Of a DNA stretch of 64,000 nt, positions 8,824 to 17,950 are shown in pieces. Source of the DNA: Pelagibacteraceae bacterium AG-325-E13 (GTDB lineage: Bacteria; Pseudomonadota; Alphaproteobacteria; Pelagibacterales; Pelagibacteraceae). The translations under genes and the position numbers were made by a program. Where the stretch lies: positions 165,236-229,235 of the forward strand of contig QBYF01000001.1 in NCBI GenBank assembly GCA_003282965.1, read 5' to 3'. The stretch's first letter is position 1, and every line of letters begins with the position of its first letter. The notes beneath the pieces are model-generated. The model saw nothing but the letters and a program-made list of their open reading frames with translations, made no database searches and was not told the origin of the DNA.

Positions 8824-9786
8824 ATGAAATTACCTGTTTTTTTTAAAAAGGAAAAATCTATTTCAATTAATAGACTTTTCCCAAAAGTTAAATCAAATAC
8901 AAAAATCAATAATGTTGTGACACTAAGTAAATCCAAAAAATTTGATTTAACATTTTTCGACTCAATTAAATATAAATCTTTTGCCCTCAACACCAAAGCT
9001 TCTTTCTGTATTACTACTGAAAAATTAGAAAAATTTCTACCTACTCACACTCAAAAAATTATTGTTAAAAAAGTGTTATTTGAATTAGCGAAAGTATTAA
9101 AAATTCTTTACCCCTCAGCTGATATAGATTATCCAGATACATCTCTTAAGTCAGTAACTAGAATTAAAATCAAAGGTGTAAAGTTTGGAAATAATGTTTT
9201 AGTTGGTAAAAATGTAAAAATAGGTACTAATACCGTAATAGGCTCTAACTCAATTATAGAACATGATGTTGTTATAGGCAAAAGTTGTGTAGTAGGCTCT
9301 AACGTGGTTTTAAAAAATACAATAATAGGAAATAATGTTGTGATACAAGATGGAACTAAAATAGGTTTAAAAGGATTTGGCTTCATTCCCATAAAAGAAA
9401 ATAATTTTAAATTTCCTCATATTGGAAGAGTAATAATAAATGACAATGTTGAAATTGCATCAGGCTGTACAATAGATAGGGGATCAGTAGATGATACAGA
9501 GATCGGAACAAACACATATCTTGATAATCAAGTCCATGTAGCACACAATGTAAAAATTGGTTCAAACTGTATGATTGCAGGGCAAGTTGGTTTTGCAGGA
9601 AGTTCAAGTATAGGGAACAATGTATCAATAGGTGGGCAAGCAGGAATATCTGGACATTTATCTATTGGAAATAATGTAAAGATCGGCGGAGGTAGTGGTG
9701 TAGTTAAAGATATTGAAGATAATCAAGTTGTTATGGGATATCCCGCTGTTCCTTTTAAAGAATTTATAAAAAATTGGAAAAAATAA
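8824..9786 (+). CDS. lpxD: UDP-3-O-(3-hydroxyacyl)glucosamine N-acyltransferase
   Basis: LpxD adds the N-linked acyl chain in the third step of lipid A synthesis. An N-terminal uridine-binding domain (residues ~1-100) leads into a left-handed beta helix of hexapeptide repeats such as [18 protein letters not shown]. The catalytic His lies in [15 protein letters not shown], and [20 protein letters not shown] is the usual late repeat. Length 320 residues, slightly short. The short stretch before fabZ ends in TAATG, so the two genes share two bases. Confidence 0.96.
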   Translation: MKLPVFFKKEKSISINRLFPKVKSNTKINNVVTLSKSKKFDLTFFDSIKYKSFALNTKASFCITTEKLEKFLPTHTQKIIVKKVLFELAKVLKILYPSADIDYPDTSLKSVTRIKIKGVKFGNNVLVGKNVKIGTNTVIGSNSIIEHDVVIGKSCVVGSNVVLKNTIIGNNVVIQDGTKIGLKGFGFIPIKENNFKFPHIGRVIINDNVEIASGCTIDRGSVDDTEIGTNTYLDNQVHVAHNVKIGSNCMIAGQVGFAGSSSIGNNVSIGGQAGISGHLSIGNNVKIGGGSGVVKDIEDNQVVMGYPAVPFKEFIKNWKK

Positions 9787-10238
9787 TGAAAGAAACAGAA
9801 ATAGATAAAAAAAAAATTGAGAGTTTACTTCCTCATAGAGAACCAATGTTATTAATAGACAAGTTAACTAAAATTGTTCCCTTAAAGTCTGCTACTGCGA
9901 TAATGAATGTAAAAAAAGATGGTTTTTATGTACAAGGGCATTTTCCCGGCCAACCAGTTATGCCGGGAGTTTTAATTGTTGAAGCATTTGGACAAGCCGC
10001 TGCTGCTTTGACTGCTCACGGTATTGATCCAAAAGAATATGCTAATAAATTAGTTTATTTAATGAGTGTTGATAAAGCTAGATTTAGAAGTCCAGTTATT
10101 CCAGATTGTGAATTACATTTAGAAATAGAGGCAATAAGATCTCATGGAAGAGTATGGAAATATAAAGGTATAGCTAAAGTTGACGGAAAGAAAATGGCTG
10201 ATGCCGAATGGTCAGCAACAATAGTTGACAGAAAATAA
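9786..10238 (+). CDS. fabZ: 3-hydroxyacyl-[acyl-carrier-protein] dehydratase FabZ
   Basis: FabZ dehydrates beta-hydroxyacyl-ACP in fatty-acid elongation and competes with LpxA/LpxD for the hydroxyacyl pool, which explains its place here. I choose ATG 9786 in the TAATG overlap with lpxD rather than the TTG at 9774; this gives 150 residues. The N-terminal IESLLPHREPMLLIDKL and the active-site hot-dog motif GHFPGQPVMPGVLIVEA (catalytic His and Glu) are intact. Its stop again overlaps lpxA as TAATG. Confidence 0.96.
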   Translation: MKETEIDKKKIESLLPHREPMLLIDKLTKIVPLKSATAIMNVKKDGFYVQGHFPGQPVMPGVLIVEAFGQAAAALTAHGIDPKEYANKLVYLMSVDKARFRSPVIPDCELHLEIEAIRSHGRVWKYKGIAKVDGKKMADAEWSATIVDRK

Positions 10239-11017
10239 TGATTGATAAATCAAGTGTAGTAGATCCGAAAGCTAAAATTTCAAACAATGTAAAGATTGGG
10301 CCCTTTTGTTATGTTGGCCCAAATGTTGAACTTAATGAAAACGTTGAGCTAGTATCGAACGTACATATAGAGGGATATACAAAAATTGGCAAAGGAACTA
10401 GAGTTTTTCCATTTGCTAGTATTGGCACTCAGCCACAAGATTTAAAATTTAAGGGTGAAAAAAATAGTTTAGATATTGGTGAGAACAACTTAATTCGAGA
10501 GTATGTAACAATAAATCCAGGCACAGAAGGTGGAGGTTCGAAAACAAAAATCGGTAACAACTGCTTATTTATGATTTCTTCCCATGTAGCTCACGATTGT
10601 AAAATTGGTAATAACGTAATAATTGCTAATAATGTTCCTTTAGGAGGCCATGTAACTATTGAGGACTCTGTTGTAATTGGAGGTAACTCAGCGGTTCAAC
10701 AATTTACAAGAATTGGCAGATTGGCAATGATAGGAGGAATGACCGGAGTATTAAAAGACGTTATTCCATTTGGTTTATCTATAGGAAATAGAAATCATCT
10801 CCAAGGATTGAACTTAATAGGATTAAGAAGAAAGAAATATGATAATCAAAAAATAATGGGCTTAAGTAAAGCTTACAAAGAAATTTTTACATCAAAAAAT
10901 TTGCATGAAAATTTAACTAAAATTAATAGCGAACATAAAGGCAACGAGCTGGTAAACGAAGTAATAACTTTCATAGAAAAAGATAAAAAAAGACCTATTT
11001 GTTCACCACTGAGTTAA
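10238..11017 (+). CDS. lpxA: UDP-N-acetylglucosamine O-acyltransferase
   Basis: LpxA catalyses the first step of lipid A synthesis, transferring a 3-hydroxyacyl chain to UDP-GlcNAc. The protein begins with hexapeptide repeats (KISNNVKIGPFCYVGPNVEL), carries the catalytic His in SSHVAHDCKIGNNVI (near residue 122), and has the conserved FTRIGRLAMIGGMTGVLKDV coil before an alpha-helical C-terminal domain with GLNLIGLRRKKYD. The 259-residue length matches the family. It is coupled upstream to fabZ and followed by lpxI seven bases later. Confidence 0.97.
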   Translation: MIDKSSVVDPKAKISNNVKIGPFCYVGPNVELNENVELVSNVHIEGYTKIGKGTRVFPFASIGTQPQDLKFKGEKNSLDIGENNLIREYVTINPGTEGGGSKTKIGNNCLFMISSHVAHDCKIGNNVIIANNVPLGGHVTIEDSVVIGGNSAVQQFTRIGRLAMIGGMTGVLKDVIPFGLSIGNRNHLQGLNLIGLRRKKYDNQKIMGLSKAYKEIFTSKNLHENLTKINSEHKGNELVNEVITFIEKDKKRPICSPLS

Positions 11018-11024
11018 AATAATT

Positions 11025-11816
11025 ATGATTGGTCTAATATTTGGAGAAACTGATTTTCCAAAACAAATCCTAAAAAAAATAAAGAATAAAAAAAAATATT
11101 TAATCATTGATCTATCAAAAAAAAAAATTTTTAAAAAAAATAAATTTTCTTATTCCGTATCATTGGGTCAATTTGGAAAGATCATAAAAATTTTAAAAGA
11201 AAACAATTGTAAAAAAGTATTATTTGCTGGAAAAGTAAAAAAACCAAAATTTTCTAAACTGCGGCTAGATTTAACAGCAGTTTATTACATGCCTAGAATT
11301 ATAAAAAGCTCTAAACTAGGTGATGCAGCTATTTTGAAAGAAATAATTTATATTTTTAAAAAAGAAAAAATTAAAACGATTAGTTCCTTAGCATTTAATC
11401 CTGAATTAACATTAAAAAAAGGAAATTATACAATAACAAAGCCTAACAGGTCAGATAAGTTTGATATTAATAAAGCTATAAAAACTTTAAATAATTTAGG
11501 CAAATATACTTTTAGCCAGGGAGCTGTTGTCAGAAATAAAAAAGTGATTGCTATTGAAGGGAAAGGCGGTACTCAAAAAATGCTTAAAAAGTGTAAAAGT
11601 AAAAAATTCAGAAATCAAGGTGTATTAGTTAAATTACCTAAAAAAAAACAGGACTTTAGAATTGATTTGCCTACCGTTGGTTTACAAACTTTTAAACAGT
11701 GTAAATCAGCAGGACTAAAAGGAATTGTATTGAAAAGCAGACAAAACGTTTTTTTGGAAAGAAAAAAATGCATTAATTTTGCTAATAAAAATAGAATGTT
11801 TGTCTCAGTTAAATGA
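11025..11816 (+). CDS. lpxI: UDP-2,3-diacylglucosamine pyrophosphatase LpxI
   Basis: LpxI is the alphaproteobacterial replacement for LpxH and hydrolyses UDP-2,3-diacylglucosamine to lipid X and UMP. This DUF1009-family protein (263 residues) shows SLGQFGKIIKILKENNCKKV and LFAGKVKKPKF in the N-terminal domain. The catalytic C-terminal domain has SQGAVVRNKKVIAIEGKGGT, then KKKQDFRIDLPTVGLQTFKQ. Position between lpxA and lpxB is diagnostic, although here a sugar-dehydrogenase gene intervenes before lpxB. The stop overlaps that gene by four bases (ATGA). Confidence 0.95.
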   Translation: MIGLIFGETDFPKQILKKIKNKKKYLIIDLSKKKIFKKNKFSYSVSLGQFGKIIKILKENNCKKVLFAGKVKKPKFSKLRLDLTAVYYMPRIIKSSKLGDAAILKEIIYIFKKEKIKTISSLAFNPELTLKKGNYTITKPNRSDKFDINKAIKTLNNLGKYTFSQGAVVRNKKVIAIEGKGGTQKMLKKCKSKKFRNQGVLVKLPKKKQDFRIDLPTVGLQTFKQCKSAGLKGIVLKSRQNVFLERKKCINFANKNRMFVSVK

Positions 11817-12874
11817 AAAAATTAATTATTATCTTATTTTTTTTTGGTTTTTCTAATTTATATGCTTTAGAAATTAAATTAGAAAAAATTGCTGATGGTC
11901 TGAAAAAGCCATGGAGCCACTCTTTTATCGATCAAAAAAATTTGATCATTACGGAAAAGTCAGGAAAATTATTTACTTTAAATTTAATAGATAAAAAAAT
12001 TTCAGAAATAAAACATAATCTTTCAGTTTTAGAAGACGGGCAAGGTGGATTACTTGATGTTTTCTACGATAAAGAACAAGTTTATGTTTCATATTCTGAA
12101 AATAGAGGTGATTGGAAGTCAAGTACTTCCGTAGCAAAAGGTAAATTTAATAAAAAAAATATTGAGTTTAAAAATATTTTTAGAGCAGAACCTCCAATTG
12201 ACTCAGGTTACCACTTTGGTTCAAGATTGGCTATTAAGGGTAATCATTTATATATAACTGCAGGAGAACGTGGACAGGGAATGATAGCTCAAGACGCCAG
12301 TAAACATCCTGGAAGTGTTATTAGAATTAATTTGGACGGTTCCATTCCTAAAGATAATCCAAAATTTAAAGGTAAAAAAGATTGGTTGCCTGAAATTTTT
12401 CAAATTGGAGTTAGAAATCCTCAAGGATTAGCCCTTTCTCCGTTTGATGATAAAATATATATGACTAATCACGGAGCTAAAGGTGGGGATTGGTTTGGTA
12501 CAGCAAATTTTGCAGAAAATTATGGATGGAAAATATTAGGTTGGGGTGGAACCAATTATTCTGGAACCAAAATAGGCCCAAAGTGGAAACCTGGTTTTAC
12601 AAAAGCAATTAAATATTGGGTTCCTTCAATAGCAGTCAGTGCAATGACTATTTATAATGGAACTACATTCAAAGAATGGAATGGTGACGCTTTAGTTGCT
12701 TCATTAAAAGATCAATCTTTGAGAAAAATTAAATTTAAAAACAATAAATTTATAAATGAAGAAATTATTTTTAAAGATAATATAGGTAGAATAAGAGATA
12801 TAAAAATACATAAAGAAACCGGAGACCTTTACATGCTGTCAGATAATGGAGAACTTTGGAGAATGTATAAATGA
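11813..12874 (+). CDS. PQQ-dependent soluble aldose/sugar dehydrogenase family protein
   Basis: The protein belongs to the glucose/sorbosone dehydrogenase beta-propeller family (soluble GDH, YliI-like), which oxidises aldoses in the periplasm with PQQ. A signal peptide covers residues 1-18. Family phrases include DGQGGLLDVFYD, SGYHFGSRLAIKGNHLYITA, GERGQGMIAQDASKHPGSVI, GVRNPQGLALSPFDDKIY and NHGAKGGDWFG. The 353-residue length is normal. It overlaps both lpxI and lpxB by four bases, so it is expressed as part of the lipid A operon, though it has no known role there. Substrate and PQQ supply cannot be told from the window. Confidence 0.88.
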   Translation: MKKLIIILFFFGFSNLYALEIKLEKIADGLKKPWSHSFIDQKNLIITEKSGKLFTLNLIDKKISEIKHNLSVLEDGQGGLLDVFYDKEQVYVSYSENRGDWKSSTSVAKGKFNKKNIEFKNIFRAEPPIDSGYHFGSRLAIKGNHLYITAGERGQGMIAQDASKHPGSVIRINLDGSIPKDNPKFKGKKDWLPEIFQIGVRNPQGLALSPFDDKIYMTNHGAKGGDWFGTANFAENYGWKILGWGGTNYSGTKIGPKWKPGFTKAIKYWVPSIAVSAMTIYNGTTFKEWNGDALVASLKDQSLRKIKFKNNKFINEEIIFKDNIGRIRDIKIHKETGDLYMLSDNGELWRMYK

Positions 12875-14001
12875 AAAAGGTATTTATTCTTACAGGCGAG
12901 ACATCGGGAGACAAATTAGCATCAAAAGTAATTAGTGATTTAAAAAAAATAAATCAAAATATAGAATTTTTATCTGTAGGAGGAGAACACCTTCAATCTT
13001 TGGGTATAAAATCTATTTATGATTTAAAAGAGATTACCTATTTAGGTTTTACTAATGTAATTTTAAATATATTTAAAATAAATAGAAAAATTAATGAAAC
13101 TGTAAAATCAATCATAGATTATAATCCAGATGTACTGTTTACGGTTGATAGTCCTGACTTTACTCTTAGGGTTGCTGAAAAGGTAAAAAAGATAAATACT
13201 AAAATTAAAACTGTTCATTATGTAGCCCCACAAGTTTGGGTTTGGAGAGAAGGAAGAGTTAAAAAGATTAAAAATTTTATAGATCATATTTTATTATTGT
13301 TTAATTTTGAAAAAAAATATTTTGAAAAAGAAAATGTTAGCTGTGAATTTGTTGGCCATCCATTATTACAAAATAAGGAAAGAAGTAAAATTGATATCAA
13401 TCAAATCATAGGTAAAAATAAAGCCTTAATCTCTGTGTTCGCGGGAAGTCGTAAGTCAGAAATTCTTGTGTTAATGCCAATTTTATTAGATTTTATAAAA
13501 TTAATGAATGAGAAGTACACAGATATGACCTATGTGTTTCATTCTACAAAAGAATATTCAGATCTTATCAAATCATTCATCAATGAAACCAGTCTAAAAA
13601 ATTGTGAAATAGTAAGTGACGATAAAATTAAATCTCATATTTTACAAAAGTCTGTGTTTGCTGTTGCTAAATCTGGAACAGTTTCTTTAGAAATCTCAAA
13701 TGCAAAGATACCATCAATTATTCTTTATAAGATGGGTTTTATAAATTTTATGATAGTTAAAAGTCTAATTAAAACAAAATATGCAAATATTATAAACTTT
13801 GCAGCTAATGAAGAAGTCATACCTGAACTTCTTCAATCTAATTGTAATTCTAAAAATATTTTTAAACACGTAAGTAATTTTTTAGAAGATCCAAATAAAA
13901 TTAAAGAACAAGTTAGTAGAGTTCAAAGCATTTTAGATAAACTTAAAATCAATGGATCTTCTTCAGAATTAGCAAGTTTATCATTAAATAAATTTTTGTA
14001 A
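12871..14001 (+). CDS. lpxB: Lipid-A-disaccharide synthase
   Basis: LpxB is the peripheral membrane glycosyltransferase (GT19) that condenses lipid X with UDP-diacylglucosamine. The start MKKVFILTGETSGDKLASKV carries the family GE.SGD motif. APQVWVWREGRVKKIKNF, FVGHPLL and VFAGSRKSEI are the usual later markers, and the acceptor/donor interface motif VAKSGTVSLEIS is at about residue 270. Length 376 residues. The stop overlaps the next gene as TAATG. Confidence 0.96.
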   Translation: MKKVFILTGETSGDKLASKVISDLKKINQNIEFLSVGGEHLQSLGIKSIYDLKEITYLGFTNVILNIFKINRKINETVKSIIDYNPDVLFTVDSPDFTLRVAEKVKKINTKIKTVHYVAPQVWVWREGRVKKIKNFIDHILLLFNFEKKYFEKENVSCEFVGHPLLQNKERSKIDINQIIGKNKALISVFAGSRKSEILVLMPILLDFIKLMNEKYTDMTYVFHSTKEYSDLIKSFINETSLKNCEIVSDDKIKSHILQKSVFAVAKSGTVSLEISNAKIPSIILYKMGFINFMIVKSLIKTKYANIINFAANEEVIPELLQSNCNSKNIFKHVSNFLEDPNKIKEQVSRVQSILDKLKINGSSSELASLSLNKFL

Positions 14002-14927
14002 TGTTGGTTTATAAACATAGTGATTGTTTGCTTAAAGATAATGGATTTAACCATCCCGAAAGAAAAGAAAGAATAAATAGTATCCTAGAATCTATTGAAC
14101 AAATAAAAGATTTTGAGATTAATTTTAAGGATGCTCCTCTAGCTAATATTGAAACAATTTCTTTAGTTCATCCCAAAAAACATATTGAAAAAATATTTTC
14201 TAATATACCTAAATCAGGATTAATAGGTGTAGAAAAAGAACCTTATGCAGACACTATGCTTTGTCCTAATAGTAAAAAAGCTATTTTAAGATCCTGTGGA
14301 GCTGGAATCGCTGCAGCAGATGATTTGATAAAAAAAAATGAAAGAGTATTTTGTGCTATTAGACCTCCAGGACATCATGCAGAGACAACAAAAGCTATGG
14401 GTTTTTGTTTTATAAATAATATTGCAGTTTCGGTTAAATATTTGCAGAATAAATACAAAGTTAACAAAATAGCTATAATAGACTTTGATGTACATCATGG
14501 TAATGGAACACAAGAGATTTTTTATAAGGATGAAACTGTATTATATGCCTCTTCCCATGAATTTCCATTATTTCCGGGAACAGGTTCTGAACAAGAAACT
14601 GGTGTAGGCAATATTTTTAACGCTCCACTTAAAACTGGAATGAAAGGTAAAGAATTTTTGAAAATATTTGATCAAAAAATACTTAGACCAATAGATAAAT
14701 TCAAGCCAGAGATAATTCTCATCTCTGCTGGATTTGATGCCCATGTTAGAGATCCTCTGGCAAATATTAAACTAGAATCAGAGGATTTTTATCAAATAAC
14801 TAAACAAATTGTTGATTTGGCAAATATACATTCTAAAGGTAGAGTAATTTCTTTTTTGGAAGGTGGTTACGATTTGCTAGCTTTATCAGAAAGTATAAAG
14901 CAGCATTTATTAGCATTAAAAAATTAA
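14001..14927 (+). CDS. Histone deacetylase family / acetylpolyamine amidohydrolase-like protein
   Basis: This zinc amidohydrolase belongs to the arginase/deacetylase fold; bacterial members deacetylate polyamines, lysine or small molecules. Diagnostic motifs are NHPERKERI near the N terminus, the active-site pair RPPGHHAETT (about residue 120), the zinc ligands IIDFDVHHGNGTQ and SAGFDAHVRDP, and FLEGGYDL at the end. All catalytic residues look intact. At 308 residues it matches the stand-alone bacterial class. It is the last gene of the lipid A run (TAATG with lpxB). The physiological substrate is unknown. Confidence 0.92.
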   Translation: MLVYKHSDCLLKDNGFNHPERKERINSILESIEQIKDFEINFKDAPLANIETISLVHPKKHIEKIFSNIPKSGLIGVEKEPYADTMLCPNSKKAILRSCGAGIAAADDLIKKNERVFCAIRPPGHHAETTKAMGFCFINNIAVSVKYLQNKYKVNKIAIIDFDVHHGNGTQEIFYKDETVLYASSHEFPLFPGTGSEQETGVGNIFNAPLKTGMKGKEFLKIFDQKILRPIDKFKPEIILISAGFDAHVRDPLANIKLESEDFYQITKQIVDLANIHSKGRVISFLEGGYDLLALSESIKQHLLALKN

Positions 14928-15006
14928 ATATCCACAACACCCCAAATCGTACATAGAGATTATAAAATATAATAGTAATTATTTCTTAATAAAATATAGT
15001 GATTCT

Positions 15007-15638
<632 letters not shown>

Positions 15639-15642
<4 letters not shown>

Positions 15643-15962
15643 TTAAGATTTGTAACGACTCCGATTAACATTCTCAAAACAGAAAGCACAATATACACTT
15701 GAGCTATAGTTCCCCAAGCCCATTGTTTTTTTTTAGGTTTAAACTTTGATGCAGATCTCCATGTACCTACTATAACCAATATTAAGTAAACAAATTGAAA
15801 AGGAACAAAAAATAAAATTGCATAACTAGTCTCTGGAAGCACAATCGCGGGGAGGCTAACAATTGTTCCTCCAATGATGTAAAAAACCCAAAAATTTGTT
15901 ACTAATGACTCATTACCATTCCATAAATTTGTTATAAAATTTTGTTTTTTTGATTTTTTCAT
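15639..15962 (-). CDS. Small hypothetical membrane protein
   Basis: No named family recognised with certainty. The ORF track starts at 15968 (MIMKKSK); the third-codon ATG at 15962 is an equally good start and gives 107 residues. A basic N terminus is followed by NLWNGNESLVTNFWVFYIIG and three hydrophobic segments (about residues 23-45, 47-68 and 84-103). A GTWRSASKF motif lies between helices two and three, with WAWGTIAQ before the last. It is transcribed against the EP-repeat gene and overlaps its stop by four bases. A small inner-membrane protein is likely. Confidence 0.7.
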
Positions 15963-16053
15963 AATCAAAATATGGGCAATCTTTTAATATAATGCAACTA
16001 AAAAAAGAAAATAATTGACTTGAATTTAATATATTAATCTGAGAATCTAAATT

Positions 16054-16230
16054 ATGAAAAAAATAATGCAAGGTATAGGATCTTTACTTATAGTATTTGC
16101 TATAGCTGACTTTGGTTTATCATACATGGGATATAATTTAACTCCATTTTTACCAGATGGTATTTCTAGATTCAGTCCAATAATTATAGGATTGATAGGT
16201 GGAGCTTTAGTAAAGGTTGATTGGAAATGA
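16054..16230 (+). CDS. 58-residue hydrophobic small protein (not in ORF track)
   Basis: ATG at 16054 opens a 58-codon frame ending TGA 16228-16230. The product MKKIMQGIGSLLIVFAIADF... has an N-terminal hydrophobic helix (residues ~7-24), a central DGISRF turn and a second hydrophobic stretch SPIIIGLIGGALV, ending VDWK. Spacing to the TTG start of the next gene is four bases, which suggests coupling. Its MKK start, compact length and hairpin-like two-helix pattern support a real small membrane protein. The function is unknown. Confidence 0.6.
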   Translation: MKKIMQGIGSLLIVFAIADFGLSYMGYNLTPFLPDGISRFSPIIIGLIGGALVKVDWK

Positions 16231-16234
16231 AATT

Positions 16235-17152
16235 TTGAAAAAAATATTTTCAATAATATTTTTTTTATTACTTTTTACTCACTTACAAGCTTTAGAAAAA
16301 AAAATTTTAAATAACGATGAGTGGGGCAAGAAGGTTAATACTCTTAATTGGAAAAATCTCGATAATAAAGAACATAATGTTTCTGTAAAAAAAGCGAACG
16401 CTAAAATTCTTATTTTAGGCGATGAAATATACTTAGATAATTTTAATGATATAAATCAATATAGTTGGTGGGCTTTCGGTTACGCAGCAGAAAAAAATGT
16501 AGTAATGCATATAAGAGGCAATGGTTATGATGTGTATCTTGATTATATTGATGATGGTTATGTCAAGTTAGATGATTGGAAAAGTGTTGATCCAAAAAAT
16601 TTGTTATCTCAATTAAGAGAAATTGCGAGATCTAACGTAACTTATCTCAAAGATAAAAACTTAGATTACGTAAACAATATTGATTGGATTTTTAAGCCTA
16701 CTTTAAATGAAACAAATAAATCAGTTAGTTATTCCTACAAAGTAAATTGGAATAGCGGTCAACAGTCTATGGAGTCTAAGAATTTAATTTTAGGTAAAAA
16801 AGGTTATTTAGAAAGTGCATTCGTAGTAAGCTATCAAAAAGATATGGATTTAAAATATCAGTCAGATTTTTCAAAAGATTTTGTCAATGGTGTTATTTTT
16901 GAGGATGGCTTTAGACATTCTGATTATAAGCCTGGAGACAAAGTTGCAGCAGTTGGAATAGGAAGTTTAGTTGCGGGTTCACTAGGTGTTAAAGCTTTAG
17001 CTAAAACAGGAGTTCTTGTTAAACTAGCTAAATTTTGGTGGATATTATTAGCTCCATTAGCTTTTTTAGGAAAATTCTTAAGTGGAAAAGATAATTCAAA
17101 TAATGGATCTAGCGTAAGTAAGGCATCTTCAAGAAAAAGAAGAAAGAAATAA
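16235..17152 (+). CDS. DUF2167 family membrane-anchored protein
   Basis: I place the start at TTG 16235, giving MKKIFSIIFFLLLFTHLQAL, a clean signal peptide; the upstream TTG at 16217 in the track would spoil it, and no in-frame ATG is near. The body matches DUF2167: a conserved GNGYDV region, DDGYVKLDDWKSVDPKNLL, a VNNIDWIFKP segment and a GDKVAAVGIGSLVAGSLG module before the final helix (KFWWILLAPLAFLGKFL). The tail is Ser/Lys/Arg-rich. DUF2167 proteins have been described as putative regulators, but no activity is established. A PrsW-like protease gene follows five bases downstream. Confidence 0.85.
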   Translation: MKKIFSIIFFLLLFTHLQALEKKILNNDEWGKKVNTLNWKNLDNKEHNVSVKKANAKILILGDEIYLDNFNDINQYSWWAFGYAAEKNVVMHIRGNGYDVYLDYIDDGYVKLDDWKSVDPKNLLSQLREIARSNVTYLKDKNLDYVNNIDWIFKPTLNETNKSVSYSYKVNWNSGQQSMESKNLILGKKGYLESAFVVSYQKDMDLKYQSDFSKDFVNGVIFEDGFRHSDYKPGDKVAAVGIGSLVAGSLGVKALAKTGVLVKLAKFWWILLAPLAFLGKFLSGKDNSNNGSSVSKASSRKRRKK

Positions 17153-17157
17153 ATAAA

Positions 17158-17946
17158 ATGTATTTTGCATATCTTCTGGCGGCAATTTTACCAGCCGTAA
17201 TGTTAGTATTTTATGCTTATAAACAAGATCAATTTCCAGAACCACCCAGAATAGTTTTTAAAACATTTTTATTTGGATGCGCAACAGTTCTAGCAATAGA
17301 TTTAGTTATCCCAGTTTTAGATAACTATAACAAAGAACATTTTAGTGGCGAAACTTATCATTTTTTTGAAAATTTTATTCGAGCAGCCTTTGTTGAGGAA
17401 TTTTTTAAAGCATGTGTAATAATTTTTTATTGTACTCGTAAAACAGCTTTTGACGAGCCTATGGATGGAATAATTTATGGAATTGCAGCGTCATTAGGTT
17501 TTGCTGCATATGAAAATATTGACTACGTTTTATATTTTGAAAAAGATCCTTCATTTGACATTGCACTAATTAGAGCTTTTACTGCAATACCAATGCATGC
17601 CCTATGTGGAATAATCATGGGATTTTTGATTTCCCAAAGTATATTTGAAAAAAAACATAATTATTTAAATTTATTTCTAGCTTTATTTATACCAGTAGGA
17701 ATACATGGCTTATATAATTATAGCTTTTCAAGTTCTTTAGTAAGCTACCAAATTGCTTATTTTTTATTACTAGTATTTTCTATAAGAGCTTATCTTATAT
17801 TCAAAAACCTAAAGTTAAGGCAAAAACAAAGTATTATATTTAATCAAAGATACTATAATATAACTTTAGCCAGTTTTATAAATATCTCAACTAATACATT
17901 AGTAATATTTTTGATCTTTAATTACTTGGTAAATTTAGTAACTTGA
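17158..17946 (+). CDS. PrsW-family intramembrane metalloprotease-like protein
   Basis: The protein is polytopic, with about seven hydrophobic helices over 262 residues. It shows the PrsW/CAAX-protease-like motifs: AAFVEEFFKACVI (Glu-Glu pair, about residue 78), MDGIIYGIAASLGFAAYENI (about 101-120), RAFTAIPMHALCGIIMGF with a conserved His, and PVGIHGLYNYSF with a second His. These are the predicted metal-site residues. In Bacillus, PrsW starts the proteolysis of an anti-sigma factor; no sigma/anti-sigma pair is seen here, so the substrate is unknown. Neighbouring one-pass proteins are candidate targets by context only. Confidence 0.85.
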   Translation: MYFAYLLAAILPAVMLVFYAYKQDQFPEPPRIVFKTFLFGCATVLAIDLVIPVLDNYNKEHFSGETYHFFENFIRAAFVEEFFKACVIIFYCTRKTAFDEPMDGIIYGIAASLGFAAYENIDYVLYFEKDPSFDIALIRAFTAIPMHALCGIIMGFLISQSIFEKKHNYLNLFLALFIPVGIHGLYNYSFSSSLVSYQIAYFLLLVFSIRAYLIFKNLKLRQKQSIIFNQRYYNITLASFINISTNTLVIFLIFNYLVNLVT

Positions 17947-17950
17947 CAAC

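Noticed and set aside
9407-9628. Minus-strand 73-aa ORF in lpxD
   Set aside because: Produced by hexapeptide-repeat antisense; lpxD is unambiguous on the other strand.
11813-12874. Mobile-element origin of the sugar dehydrogenase
   Set aside because: No repeats, integrase or composition shift; its ends overlap neighbours neatly.
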